A DNA stretch of 64,000 bases. It comes from Pelobates cultripes. Lineage: Eukaryota > Chordata > Amphibia > Anura > Pelobatidae. The stretch's first letter is position 1, and every line of letters starts with the position of its first letter. The stretch spans positions 98,225,366 through 98,289,365 of the forward strand of contig OW240921.1 in assembly GCA_933207985.1 (NCBI GenBank), in the 5' to 3' direction. The position numbers and the translations under genes were made by a program. The notes below the pieces were generated by a model. It saw only the letters and a program-made list of their open reading frames with translations, did no database searches and was not told where the DNA came from. Of the stretch, positions 21,065 to 31,849 are shown piece after piece.

Positions 21065-23265
21065 GTTTCTGTGTTCAGTGATTTTTCAGCCTCCAGGCAA
21101 GTCCTGGGGATCTTGCGTTGGCCTCCCTTGTTGTAGTGAATAACTTAATTTACACTTTCTATACAATAACCACTTCATAGTCAATGTATGCATCTCGTGA
21201 TTTATTAATGATGACGAGGACAGCCTGCCAGAGACTTTATGATGCTAAAATATTACCTTGCTAACAGCTATGAATCCTATTTTCTAGGCTAATGGAAAAT
21301 GTGTTAAAATTATTTATAGCAACAAATATCTGAATGCATTCTAAGATGTACAGAAAATCCACATTTCCTTTTTGCATACTCTACTTCTGCAGTGGCAATC
21401 CTATAGCGAGTCTATTTGCTCAAGCTAGTGGGGGATATATTCTTCAGAAATTATTACAGAGTATTTCTCTCTCACGTCTATTTTTTGGTTACTTTTTGGT
21501 AACCTTACTGTGACCAAGTGCCAATAGTCGGTATCAAGAACAGTTCAGCTAGAGTAATTATAGCCTAGTTCAAAAGCATCATCCGAGTCTTGATGAAGGG
21601 TAAAACAGACACTTTAATTAATAACTTGCACATATTTATACAGGCATTCTCATTTGGGGATCAGCAACCCAAACAATCTAATTCCACTACTAGACACCAG
21701 GGTGCCTTTCAATAATGTCCCCAAAATGGATAATGCCCCATAAGTTATCCTCAAGATAGTTCAGAGAGCTCTGGTTTAGAAGTGCTACCTGTCCACAAAG
21801 TGCTTGGAACGGAGGTGTCTGGCCCGAATAATCACCAGTTGAATTTTGACCGGTCCTCAACCATCTTCCCATCTCATGCAGGGTTCCAGACTGTTTGGTA
21901 CCAAGTCCTGGTGTCACATAATGGCTTCTCCGAGCCCCATAGAATGGAGCTTCTTCAAGTTCTTGATGTTGCAGGATGCCTCATCATATTCCTGTCATCC
22001 ACTCCAAATAGCCCTAAGGAGCAACTTGAAGGTCTGTGGGGGCTAGTTGGGCCAAGGCTAGGCTTCGTTATGTCCTGTAAAGTCATGGCACATCATGTAG
22101 GGGCAAACATGGTGATAAAAGCTCTTTGTGGAGTTGTTCAAGTGGTCGGGTCAATCCATCACACTTACCTAACAAAACAAGCATGAATCATTGTGAAATA
22201 TACAAGTATTCCATTTGTGCCATATAGACAAACTTTTTTCTCCCAACTGATTTAGGCTGTGTCATGCCTTTAAAGTATAGGATTTGTGGGCAACAGTTAT
22301 AGAAAAAATGGTTATTCTGATTAAACAAAGGATAATAGGTCACCACTAAAACTTGAGGAAAATAGATTTTTCTTAGAGATTTCTTAGCGGAAAAGATAGG
22401 ATATTATCTGCTTAGAGAGGTTAAATGATCAAATTCTGTGAACCTCTTTAAAATGATCTGCATGTCTTGTGGCAAAAAAAAATAATATCCATAGCTATAA
22501 AAGATCAAATCCGCATTTTAAACATTCTAGGAGAAATCAGATTGTCACTTTGGAGTCTAGAAGGAATATTTTCAAAGTTAGTTACTCATCTACTTGTGGA
22601 TCACCAGTAGATGCCAAAATGTGTGAAAGATGCGATATAATGTAGCGGTATCAATGTCATAATTTTATAACCATGTTACTATTTAGTGATGTCAGTAGGG
22701 CGAACTATTCCTTTAAGATTCCAAGAGCGATATATCAGTTCTTCAAACCTCTCATGTACTAAATTACAGAGTCATATGTGGGTTTTAAGAAATGGTAATC
22801 TACAGAACATTCGTTAAAGGACATTATCCAAGAAGATGGCTGAACTCAAACACATCAATTTTTGTTCCCCCCAAAAAACAAGGATTCTGCTGATGTGACT
22901 TTTCCAATGCGGTGCATAGGAGGCATGCCCTCAAATCCTGTTAACAAATAACAGGATTTGCGTGCTTACTTCCCACATACCGTTTGGAAACTTTACCTCG
23001 CTCCATACTGGGAATAAATTCGACCAAGAATGATCTACGCAGCATGCAAGTACAAGAACATTCAGACTTATCAAGACTTGTTTGTGCTCAAGTGGTGAAG
23101 CTAATAGTTAACGGATGTTATGTTGCTATTGTGATAAATTATTGGTTTGAGAATGCTCTGGATGTTAACAAGAAATTGTAAACAGAAGCTAAATGAAGCC
23201 TAATGTGTGTAAGAACATTTTATTTGGCACTTTCAAACTTTATGTGTATTATCATGACATTATCA
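21065..23265. other. Mostly unique sequence; one unrecognised open frame
   Basis: The longest open frame is 134 codons on plus (21782-22186). It has no motif I recognise, and an antisense frame of 75 codons overlaps it, so coding status is doubtful. TTCCTTTAAG near 22711 may be a lone T2 MITE end. Confidence 0.35.
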
Positions 23266-23268
23266 TCT

Positions 23269-23898
23269 TTAACCCCTTAAAGGAACACTATAGTCACCTA
23301 AATTACTTTAGCTAAATAAAGCAGTTTTAGTGTATAGATCATTCCCCTGCAATTTCACTGTTCAATTCACTGTCATTTAGGAGTTAAATCACTTTGTTTC
23401 TGTTTATGCAGCCCTAGCCACACCTCCCCTGGCTATGATTGACAGAGCCTGCATGAAAAAAAAACTGGTTTCACTTTCAAACAGATGTAATTTACCTTAA
23501 ATAATTGTATCTCAATCTCTAAATTGAACTTTAATCACATACAGGAGGCTCTTGCAGGGTCTAGCAAGCTATTAACATAGCAGGGGATAAGAAAATCTTA
23601 ATTAAACAGAACTTGCAATAAAGAAAGCCTAAATAGGGCTCTCTTTACAGGAAGTGTTTATGGAAGGCTGTGCAAGTCACATGCAGGGAGGTGTGACTAG
23701 GGTTCATAAACAAAGGGATTTAACTCGTAAATGGCAGAGGATTGAGCAGTGAGGCTGCAGGGGTATGTTCTATACACCAAAACTGCTTCATTAAGCTAAA
23801 GTTGTTCAGGTGACTATAGTGTCCCTTTAAGGACAGAGCTTCAGAAGTAAAACAACAGCATGACGGAAGATTTCGGTCATGTGTTCTTAAGGGGTTAA
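23269..23898. repeat. Short TTAACCCCTTAAGGAC MITE, split by a T2 MITE
   Basis: The outer element starts TTAACCCCTTAA at 23269 and resumes at 23831 with GGACAGAGCTTCAGAAGTAAAA, ending TTCTTAAGGGGTTAA at 23898. Removing the insert leaves about 80 bp that align with the uninterrupted copy at 24216-24295. The break falls exactly at an internal TTAA of the outer element. Confidence 0.85.
23277..23830. repeat. T2 MITE with long inverted arms, nested
   Basis: Starts TTAAAGGAACACTATAGTCACC and ends GGTGACTATAGTGTCCCTTTAA, both with TTAA. The arms extend inward for about 170 bp: CACCTCCCCTGGCTATGATT and TTAAATCACTTTGTTTCTGTTTATG on the left are matched in inverse by GGAGGTGTGACTAGGG and CATAAACAAAGGGATTTAA on the right. 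This subfamily has a longer foldback and no CpG-rich centre, unlike the copies at 41000 or 45085. No coding capacity. Confidence 0.9.
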
Positions 23899-24215
23899 CA
23901 TAATAAAACTGCATTACCCTTCTGCTAAATATTTCTATATGTGTGTAGCTATAGAAGATAAGGAACGGTAAACGAAGTACTATATGAAATATTATCATTG
24001 TGGGGTTCTAGAGACATCATAATCCAAGAGACTGAAGTTCGATGGTTTATAGATGACTTGGGAATCCCTCAATGGCATTATGACATGTTCTGGTTCCTGT
24101 TATATATATGCTTTATTTAAAAAAAGTTTTGTTCCTTATTTTTTTTCCATATTAATTGACTGATACAGACAGAGAGAGTGAGTATACATCACTGTGAATC
24201 ATGTATTATGGAAAA

Positions 24216-24295
24216 TTAACCCCTTAAGGACACAACTTCTGGAATAAAAGGGAATCGTGATGGAATATTTCCGTCATATGTCCTTCAGGGGTTAA
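24216..24295. repeat. Short palindromic TTAA MITE, intact 80-bp copy
   Basis: TTAACCCCTTAAGGACACA at the left is the inverse of TATGTCCTTCAGGGGTTAA at the right, with GGAATAAAAGGGAATCGTGATGG between. It is the uninterrupted counterpart of the split copy 23269-23898. Confidence 0.85.
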
Positions 24296-24329
24296 TGCCA
24301 ATGAAGGGTTCTGGAGACATCATACTAAA

Positions 24330-24545
24330 CCGCTAGACTGATAGTCGAGTGTAGTGTGTAAGGGTATTGTAAGGGTTAGTGTTCAGTGATAGTGTAGTGT
24401 GTTAGGTTGGGTAATGAAAGTGTTAATGTGCAGACTAGTGTGTTAGAGTTGTGTAATGGTTAATGTTCAGTGATAGTGTAGTGTGTCATGGTAATTAAAG
24501 TGTTAATGTGTAGTGTAGTGTGTTAGGGTAGGGAAGGGGTTAAGA
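24330..24545. repeat. Short minisatellite, GTGTAGTGTGTTAGGGT-type unit
   Basis: Repeated blocks of AGTGTAGTGTGTTAGG, GTAATGAAAGTGTTAATGTG and GGTTAGTGTTCAGTGAT, about three higher-order copies of about 60-65 bp, imperfect. It lies next to the short MITE ending at 24295. Confidence 0.75.
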
Positions 24546-24549
24546 GGAA

Positions 24550-25050
24550 GACTACTGTTAGGGCAGCAATAAAGTACGGGATTCTAAAATGTGACCGGGC
24601 CATTACAATAACAGGCACATCATGTAATGTTGAAAGTTTTGTATATAAATGTGAATAACGTTATAATTGCACTTTATGTTTGAAAACAAATTTTCTTTAC
24701 TGTATTCTTTTTGAGGGATTTCTAACTCTAATTGGTTAATGCTTGATTTTCCGTGGCAATATTAACGAAGTGTGATTCATGGCTCCCAATTTGTGAACCA
24801 TATATTTAATTGTAATAGTTTATACCAGCAGAGTTGTCTCATAGCTATTAGCTGCATTTTCTGTTTTGTATTCTTCTCAAACAGAAAGGATTACTTTCAT
24901 CTGTCATTTCAAGAAGCACATGCAGACAGAGACTATCCTGATTACACTGTCTAAAAACGACACGGCATTTAGTAAATCTACCACGAATGTCTTCTTTTCA
25001 ATGGATTAATGACAACGAAAGACAGCTACTTTGCACATTTAGCCTCAGCC
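24550..25050. other. AT-rich unique sequence, no gene seen
   Basis: Nothing recognised beyond short open frames. Confidence 0.4.
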
Positions 25051-25053
25051 TAG

Positions 25054-25199
25054 GTCAGGGATAGGCAACCTTCAGGATTCCAAATGTTGTGGACTACATC
25101 ACTCTTAATGCTCTTGCAGACATAATACTGGTAAAGCATCAGGGAAGATGTAGTCCAAAACATCTGGAATGCCGAAGGTTGCCTATCCATGGCCTAGTA
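25054..25199. repeat. Palindromic MITE, GGATAGGCAACCTT family
   Basis: Left arm GGGATAGGCAACCTTCAGG and CCAAATGTTGTGGACTACATC; right arm GATGTAGTCCAAAACATCTGG and CCGAAGGTTGCCTATCCATGG. The arms are inverse copies with a few mismatches and an imperfect loop containing CATAATACTGGTAAAGC. It is the best preserved of the relatives of 14364. Confidence 0.8.
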
Positions 25200-25295
25200 G
25201 CCATGTGACTAGCTATCCACATAAATTCTATGGATTTCAAGGGTAAACTGCAAAGTAGAGTCATTGCGATGTATGTGTGCAAATTGGAGATTTCT

Positions 25296-25350
25296 GTTAT
25301 TATTATTATTATCATTATTATTGCCATTTATATAGCGCCAACAGATTTAA
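25296..25350 (-). repeat. Very short L2-like LINE tail
   Basis: TTATTATTATTATTATCATTATTATTGCC followed by ATTTATATAGCGCCAACAGATT is the antisense of the LINE end ...TGTTGGCGCTATATAAAT(AAT)n. Only about 25 bp of LINE sequence remain beyond the tail. Confidence 0.7.
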
Positions 25351-25372
25351 GGTTTAAAAGGGGTTATGCTTT

Positions 25373-25545
25373 AAAGTGGTGATTTATAATGAATTTAAAG
25401 TGAGTTTCAAAATTTGAGAAAAACTATCTGAATTAGAAACAAACATTCGATGATTTCAGTTTGGCTGATTAGACATCATATTTAAAATTCACTTTTACTT
25501 CGATTTGAACTACTGACAATACTCACTTTAGTGAATAAACCTCCA
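25373..25545. repeat. Palindromic CACTAAAG-type MITE
   Basis: AAGTGGTGATTTATAATGAATTTAAAGTGAG on the left is matched loosely in inverse by ATTCACTTTTACTTC and CTCACTTTAGTGAATAAACC on the right. Member of the group described at 4805. Confidence 0.55.
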
Positions 25546-25599
25546 TGTGCATCAATAAATCACTAAAATAAGTTTTAGGACTTAAAGCTTTATTAGCTT

Positions 25600-25930
25600 T
25601 CTAATTATCAATCCCTCTTTTCTATCCTAATGTCCTTCTTTTGTGGAAGCTCCATATTGTTGGTGTGTCTGGGTGTATAACAGAATCACGGCCATGATAC
25701 TCACAGTAATAGGTCTTTAAGCTGCAATAAATGTGTTTAGATATCAGTCATTGTAAAAAAGATACATTGTTCTTCTTTCAAAATTACATTTCAGTTGCAC
25801 TAATTGTTATTAGTAAGTCAGCTAAAATGTCTCAGAACAGCCCGCCCTGGCCACACACCCACTCACACCTCTAAAATTAAAGTGTCTCTCTTTGTCTGAA
25901 TGAAATGTTGGGAGGTATGTGTTTATTTCA
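25600..25930 (-). repeat. Dispersed repeat, antisense copy
   Basis: TCCCTCTTTTCTATCCTAATGTCC and CTCCATATTGTTGGTGTGTCTG are the inverse of 10738-10805. CAGCCCGCCCTGGCCACACACCC to TGTTGGGAGGTATGTG is the inverse of 37738-37835. The two shorter copies thus represent different parts of this longer one. Class unknown. Confidence 0.65.
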
Positions 25931-25939
25931 CTCACTTCC

Positions 25940-26522
25940 TTAAAGGAAAACTCCAGTGCCAGGAAAACAATCTGTTCTCCTGGCACTGCAGGTACCCTCT
26001 CCCTCCCACCTCCCATCCCAGGTAGCTGAAGGGGTGAAAACCCCTTCAGGTCACTTACCTGAGACCCCGCCGATGTCCCTCGGCGGTGGTTTCGGGTCGG
26101 CGTCGCTCCTCCCAGTAATCACATCAGCCGGTGGGTGAGACTGATCCCGCCCGCCGGCTGAGGAAACCTAATGCGCATGCGCGGCAATGCCGCGCACGGG
26201 CATTAGGTCTCCCCATAGGAAAGCATTGAAAAAGATTTTCAACGCTTTCCTGTGGGGAATTGAGCGACGCTGGAGGACCTCACACAGCGAGAGGATGTCC
26301 AGCGACGCTCTAGCAAAGAAAATCTTTGCTATGAATCAGGAAGTGCCCTCTAGTGGCTGTCTAGTAGACAGCCACTAGAGGTGGAGTTAACCCTGCAATG
26401 TAATTATTGCAGTTCATAAAAAACTGCAATAATTACAGTTGCAGGGTTAAGAGTAGTAGGAGTTGGCACCCAGACCACTCCAATGGGCAGAAGTGGTCTG
26501 GGTGCCTGGAGTGTCCCTATAA
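25940..26522. repeat. T2 MITE with multi-hairpin interior, 3' TTAA mutated
   Basis: Left end TTAAAGGAAAACTCCAGTGCC; right end GGAGTGTCCCTATAAAC, where TTAA has become ATAA. The interior is a row of palindromes: GTGCCAGGA/TCCTGGCAC, CTGAAGGGG/CCCCTTCAG, CAGCCGG/CCGGCTG, a GCGCATGCGC-rich block, AAAGCATTGAAAA/TTTTCAACGCTTT, GCAAAGA/TCTTTGC, CCTCTAGTGGCTGTCT/AGACAGCCACTAGAGG, TGCAATAATTAC with its inverse, and CACCCAGACCACT/AGTGGTCTGGGTG. LINE sequence begins right at the mutated TTAA (the equivalent LINE position, 60178, reads CCTTAAACTCAACC), so the MITE inserted at a TTAA inside or at the edge of the LINE copy. Confidence 0.85.
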
Positions 26523-27512
26523 ACTCAACCTGTCCAAAACAGAACTTCTGGTCTTTCATCCCTCATCCCTGCTACTCCCATTTCTTTTTCCCTCCACAAT
26601 AATGGCACCACGTTCAGCTCAACCTCGCAGGCTCGCTGCCTAGGTATTCACTTTGACTCCGACCTCTCCTTCAATCTCAAAATCCTGCCGCTTCCCTCTC
26701 AAAAACATAGAACACATTCACCCCATGTAACGCTGGACGCACCAAGGTGTTGGTCCATGCCACTGACCTCTCTCATCTGGACTACTGCAATCTGCTTCTC
26801 AGTGGTCCTATGCGCTCCCAGCTTGCCTTGTTACAGTCTACAATTAATACAGCGACAAGGCTTATCTTCCTGTCTGCCCGGACCTCCCACGGCTCACCCC
26901 TCTGTCAGACCCTGCATTGGCTTCCAGTAAGATATAGGGCACAATTTAAAATTCTGGTTCTTGCTTACAAATCTCTACACAATGCTGCTCCAACCTATCT
27001 ATCCTCCCTAATACACAAGTATGTGCCGTTTAGGCACCTAAGCTCTGCTGAAGACCTGCGTATATCCTCTTTTTGTACTCGCACCTCTGATGCTCGCCTT
27101 CAAGACTTCTTTAGGGCTGCACCGTTCCTGTGGAACTACCTTCCCTTCTCTGTTAGTCTCCACTCCTTCAAATCATTGAAAACTCATTAAAAACTAATTT
27201 CTTCAAAAATGCATATCAATTAAACTGTTAATAGCACCCAAACCCCTTGATTCCATCCCTGTCATTTAAAAAAAATACACTATCTTCAGTGAATACTATT
27301 CTATCAACCTACTTTCTACCCCTACCCTTAACTTCTGTGTCACTATACCCCACTCCCTCAAGCATGTAAGCTCATCGAGCAGGGCCCCTTAATCCCTCTG
27401 TTCCCATGTGTCTAACTCGCCTGGTTACAAATACGTGTCTGTTAGTCCACTCATTGTACAGCGCTGTGGAATTTGTTGGTGCTATATAAATAATAATAAT
27501 AATAATTACACA
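26519..27512 (+). pseudogene. L2/Rex1-like LINE, 3' third of the reverse transcriptase ORF plus tail
   Basis: Begins AAACTCAACCTGTCCAAAACAGAAC (reads [11 protein letters not shown], downstream of the RT catalytic core) and includes an open stretch of 147 codons at 26747-27190 with LSHLDYCNLLLSG (about residues 9-20) and LHWLPVRYRAQFKILVLAYK (about residues 57-76). These are typical of the C-terminal part of L2/Rex1/CR1 clade ORF2. The tail has AAGCATGTAAGCTCATCGAGC, TCTGTTAGTCCACTCATTG, TACAGCGCTGTGGAATTTG and (AATAAT)n. The catalytic YADD region is absent. Related copies end at 21061 and 61149. Confidence 0.9.
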
Positions 27513-27514
27513 AA

Positions 27515-29200
27515 GGCTGACAATGAGTGAAGTACCCTCTTCTTTTTGAGTAGCATACAAACAGTCATCACACCATGACTATATCTCAAAGCAGACTCTA
27601 CCTGTAACCATCTCTGAAACATGTCATAAATAAGTAAAATAAATTACAGAGAATACAGCATTTTCACTCATCTCCTGTGCAAGACTATAAAATGATTGTG
27701 CTGGCTTGCGATAGCAACTGAATTACAATTTTACAGAAATTAAATTTCTACTTTTGATTTGAATCCAAGACCGTTGCTTTTTGTTTGCATGAAGTTTTTT
27801 GTAGCACAAATGCAATTGTTGCAAGTTTTTTTTTTCACAATTATCAAAACAGAGAGAGTGCTGTAGGAGGTACGAGGCTGGTTTTGTTTGATATGATCCG
27901 GCATCCCTCTGGTGTTAGCCTATATAGCCAGCAGCTGTCTCTTGAATAAAATGGGTCCCATTGGAATTCTCACCACAAGTAACCTGCTTTCTGTTTGCGT
28001 ATATTTTCCTGAACTCTCCATCAGAGAGTAAAAGCAAAAAAAATAAATAAATACCGATCACCCACAGGAGACAATACACACAGAGCTGGCTGAAAATAAA
28101 GAGTTAACGACGGGATTATCCCAGGTGGTCTGGTGTTATAGCAGCAGTGAAAGACTGATACTGTACGTTTCATTTACCTCCTGTTCTGTTTAGCTCCCAC
28201 CTGTCAGTAATAGCATATCCCTATTACTCTAAATGTTGCATCTACAAGAACTTTCTTTCTTACATTTGGATCTAAGTTAGCAAAGCAATGAGAAGCCTAG
28301 AGATGAGTATTAATTTGATCTTCGCCGTTTCCTAGTGGTGTTGCCTTTTATAGCTTCTGCTACAATATGGAAGACTGGGTTAACATCCGATGTCTGAGCC
28401 CTGATGAAGGTAAGAGAACAGATACGCATCAGGAGATGATTTCTGATTCAGCATTTGAACACTGTGTTCTCGCAAGACCTGCATGATCACAGTGCTGGGT
28501 GATATGCTCTATGGATATATCTGAATAAATTGGTGCACAGTACCTTCTATAGAATATGATAACAATGACGGGAACACAAATGAGGGCATAGGAATGAAAA
28601 TAAATTCTATTTTCGGAAAAAGAGATGAGGAAGGTGAAATGAATGAACCAAAGTTCGGTCACAGGTTTAGATAAAGATATCTTACTTGAAAATGTTATTT
28701 TTGTTGCAGGATTTTTTTCCTTAGTTTAATTTTTATAAGAAGTTAAGTCTGAACTCATGTCGTGCTTCCTGCAATTAAGTTCTTTAAACTCATTTATTGT
28801 CACTTTAAACTGAAATGGATTACTGTATATAAATCTCGCCGAAGGGAAGATGTTTAATTGGGTTACATATTGTGTAAGGCATTGTGCTAATGCAATCCAT
28901 ATTTTAACCAAGTTGTTATAAATAGTACTAGGATGACAGATATGTAAACATGACGTCTTTAGGGAAACACAACGCAGGGACACTGGGAAATCACAAAGAG
29001 ATCTCCTTGCCATTGCGTTGTAAATGTCTGCTTTCATTTAAATGGATACATTTATATATAGAAACTGCTTTTTCAAAGAGTAGACCTAGAATTTAAAGGG
29101 TTCCAAAGAAGACTTGTTAAAGGAACCATATCTTACACAATGATGGAATTTTACTATTACAGAAGCAAAAAAACGTTACAGCTTATAAAGCTGTTTTAAT
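27515..29200. other. Unique sequence, no gene seen
   Basis: No recognisable coding region. Parts of 28730-29040 are non-repetitive with balanced composition and could be conserved non-coding DNA, but nothing proves it. A CTGATGA box at 28401 is listed separately. Confidence 0.4.
28395..28440 (+). other. Hammerhead-like remnant
   Basis: CCCTGATGAAGGTAAGAGAACAGATACGCATCAGG contains a perfect CTGATGA (28401-28407), a short linker and GATAC at 28421-28425 where a hammerhead would have GAAAC. It could be a decayed relic of the retroelement motif seen at 42143, or chance. Confidence 0.2.
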
Positions 29201-29204
29201 ATGG

Positions 29205-29345
29205 TGATGTAATAATAATTATTGTCATTGAATGTGTATTTATAGAGCTCCTACCCTGGGGCTGTACAACGGGCAGTCAAAAAATATAATAAACTAGCGA
29301 GATAATAACTACAGACATATAGGAACCCTGCTCGAGGGAATGGTT
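29205..29345 (-). repeat. Possible LINE tail of another family
   Basis: AATAATAATTATTGTCATTGAATGTG, TATTTATAGAGCTCCTACC and GCTGTACAACGGGC to CCTGCTCGAGGG have the antisense layout of a LINE 3' end (simple tail, TATAGAGC, chromosomal boundary). The sequence differs from the L2-like tails in this window. Confidence 0.35.
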
Positions 29346-29349
29346 CCAA

Positions 29350-30640
29350 CAAGTTTATGGTACACTGTACACTCCATTGACTTTATTCACAAAAGCTTGG
29401 CATTTGTGATCACATTATTTTCATATTTATTGATTAATGTGATACAACTTTTGAAAATATAATAAGCGTGAGTCCAAAAATGCTTTAAATAATATCATTT
29501 TGATCTCATATTTTTGTAGAAAGAGCTGCGTGGCACATGTGGGCTAATTCACTAAGCTAAGAATTAGGAAAAATTGCCAAGGGAGTTGCAAAATTAAAAC
29601 CGGAGTAGCCTGAATGGAAAACAGTCGAACTCTTTGATTCTTCAATTCTGGTTGTTGTGGTCAAATATTTGCAATTCAACAAAAGTAGAATAGACTCTGT
29701 AGTGTCTACATACTGAATGCAATAGTTTATTTTGTAATCATTACTTTCATACTTTTTGGTAGATTTTTCAAGACAAAATAGGGAATTTTTGGGTACAAGT
29801 GCTAAACGTTGTTAGACAGTCTACCGGTTTCCATAGTGATTGCTCCTTGTTTAGTACTTTTCCCCCAAATAGAGCTTCCGTTGATGGTAAGCCGTTGGTT
29901 TTTATGTTTGTTATGGTGGGAGACAGCATAGAAACTGAATGGTCTAGTTTAGTATAATTAGCTATGTTTGGCATTTGGTGGTGGCAGGCAAATTTAATTT
30001 TTATTTTTTAAGTTTTCAAGTAACTGCTTATATCACTGTATATTCTGAATTATTTTACAAATCACAAGATGCCTTCCGAGTGATACATGTATCTTGCATC
30101 CAGTGGAGGTTACATTTCCCAAGGCTCCAGGATGCCAAGAGAGTTAGTGCTATTTAGTAGGTTTAAAGGTCAATTTGGCAGACAGGCCTGTTGGCTATAC
30201 AAATATGTTCTATGTTGTTTACTAACATGTCTGCAAATACACTTCCAAGCAACTTTAATAGACTTATATTCTTACATTGTTAAATTGGCATTGGTACTGC
30301 TTATTAATTTGATAAGATTTGTAAAATACCTACAAGATCACGCTACCCACCCCCTGAATCTCCAAGTCTCTCACAGTTTAATAAATATGTACTAAGCAAT
30401 AATTAGTATCTTCTTAACCACTTGGTGATCAAAATAACTTTGAAGGTACAGTTTCATTTAGACAACTATATGTATACCAGACAAGCTCAGTTCAAAATAT
30501 ATTGTTTATGTTTGCAGAGATCATAGAAGTGATACAAAAATAATGCAAGACTATACATCAACCAGATAATATCAATGCTTTTGTTTTCCTTTAAATTGGT
30601 AGAATAGTTTTCTATACATTTTTTTTTTATTTAAAAGTTT
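29350..30640. other. AT-rich unique sequence, no gene seen
   Basis: Short open frames only. About 29540-29660 has GGCTAATTCACTAAGCTAAGAATT at its left, a weak echo of the CACTAAAG-type MITEs. Confidence 0.35.
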
Positions 30641-30642
30641 TT

Positions 30643-31095
30643 AAAGGGACCCTCTCTGCACCATTTACAAAATATCCCAGAGTTGTTTATTATGGTACAT
30701 AGTGTCAGGGCATTGCACCATGTTTTTTTTTCCAAACAAAACATTTGGAATTGGATTGACAAAAAATTGGGGCTTTTTTTTTTGCCACTTTACACCTCTG
30801 CATTATAAATGTCAGTTAAGGTCAACTTGAATGACAGGGATAGTTTTACAAGACTAGGTGTCGTGAAATCGTGTGTAGTTTTTATTGTGGATGTGGTCCT
30901 CCTTCTATTGAATAACCATTTTCGTTCTATCATTGAATGTTATTATAAAGCTTGTTTGTCTTCAGCCAACCAGAACCTGATAGTTCCGATGACCTCTTAA
31001 AATCCCACCCTTGCCCTGGGCCTTTAAAGAAAGAAATTAACTAAGTAATGTGATTGCATGGGAGGGAAGACCAGATGAGCTATAAATCCGCTAAT
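30643..31095. other. Unique sequence with a lone T2-like end
   Basis: TTTTTAAAGGGACCCTCTCTGCACC at 30641 resembles a T2 5' end, but no partner end was found. No coding motif was seen. Confidence 0.35.
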
Positions 31096-31100
31096 CAAAA

Positions 31101-31472
31101 TTAAAGGACCACTAAAGTCATTTCATTAAAGTGGTCTGTAAAACATTGTAGTTTTATAGAAACTGTTAAACACACCTCTAGTAGCTTTTTCCACTAAAGC
31201 CACTACGGGCGCTTCCTCTATAACGACTAAATAAAATTGGTCACATAAGGTTTCAGATCATAGGAAAGTATTGCATGTACGTCATTACAAGGAGCATAGA
31301 ATTTTCCATCGGCTCAAAACCAGATGACATTGCAGGACACATAATAGCAGAATAGGGAAAAAAGCAAAAAATACCTTTTTAAAGTTTTTTTTTATAGAAA
31401 ATGGAGGGAGGACCTAAAACTACTCTGCAACTAAAGCACTATAGCATAAGAAATACAGGTTTGTTGCTTTAA
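31101..31472. repeat. Probable decayed T2-like MITE
   Basis: Starts TTAAAGGACCACTAAAGTC, includes the hairpin TTCATTAAAGTGGTC, and may end near CACTATAGCATAAG...GCTTTAA at 31472. The right terminus is weak, so the end is provisional. Confidence 0.4.
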
Positions 31473-31679
31473 AATATGTTGAGAAATGCAGGGCCTACGC
31501 AGTTTTTACAGTTTAATTCTATACTGTATATTTTACCTGATTTGCACACACAGCAATAGAATGATAGAAACATACTTGTTTTTATTTGAGCCTAAATCTT
31601 TTGGGGCTAATGTAATTTGTCCTATCTGGATAACAATACTATAACTCTGGGTAAAAAGTAATGCCCGATTTGTAAATTC

Positions 31680-31845
31680 AGGTTTATTCACTACAGTAAG
31701 ATAAGAATTATCAGCAATTCAAAATGAATTTCAAATTTAAAGTCAAAATAAACAAACTAGCTGACGTGTAGAATTTTCCTAGATTAACTACTTAGGCCTT
31801 TTTGAATTTCTAACAATTCTCACTTTTATGAATAACCCTGTAAGT
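31680..31845. repeat. Palindromic CACTAAAG-type MITE
   Basis: GGTTTATTCACTACAGTAAGA and GAATTTCAAATTTAAAGTCAAAAT at the left; TTTGAATTTCTAACAATTC and TCACTTTTATGAATAACCC at the right. The TTATTCA/TGAATAA ends are inverse. Same group as 4805 and 25373. Confidence 0.65.
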
Positions 31846-31849
31846 CTTA

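Noticed and set aside
21782..22186. 134-codon plus-strand frame
   Set aside because: No recognisable motif, no splice or promoter context, and an antisense open frame overlaps it; treated as chance or unknown repeat.
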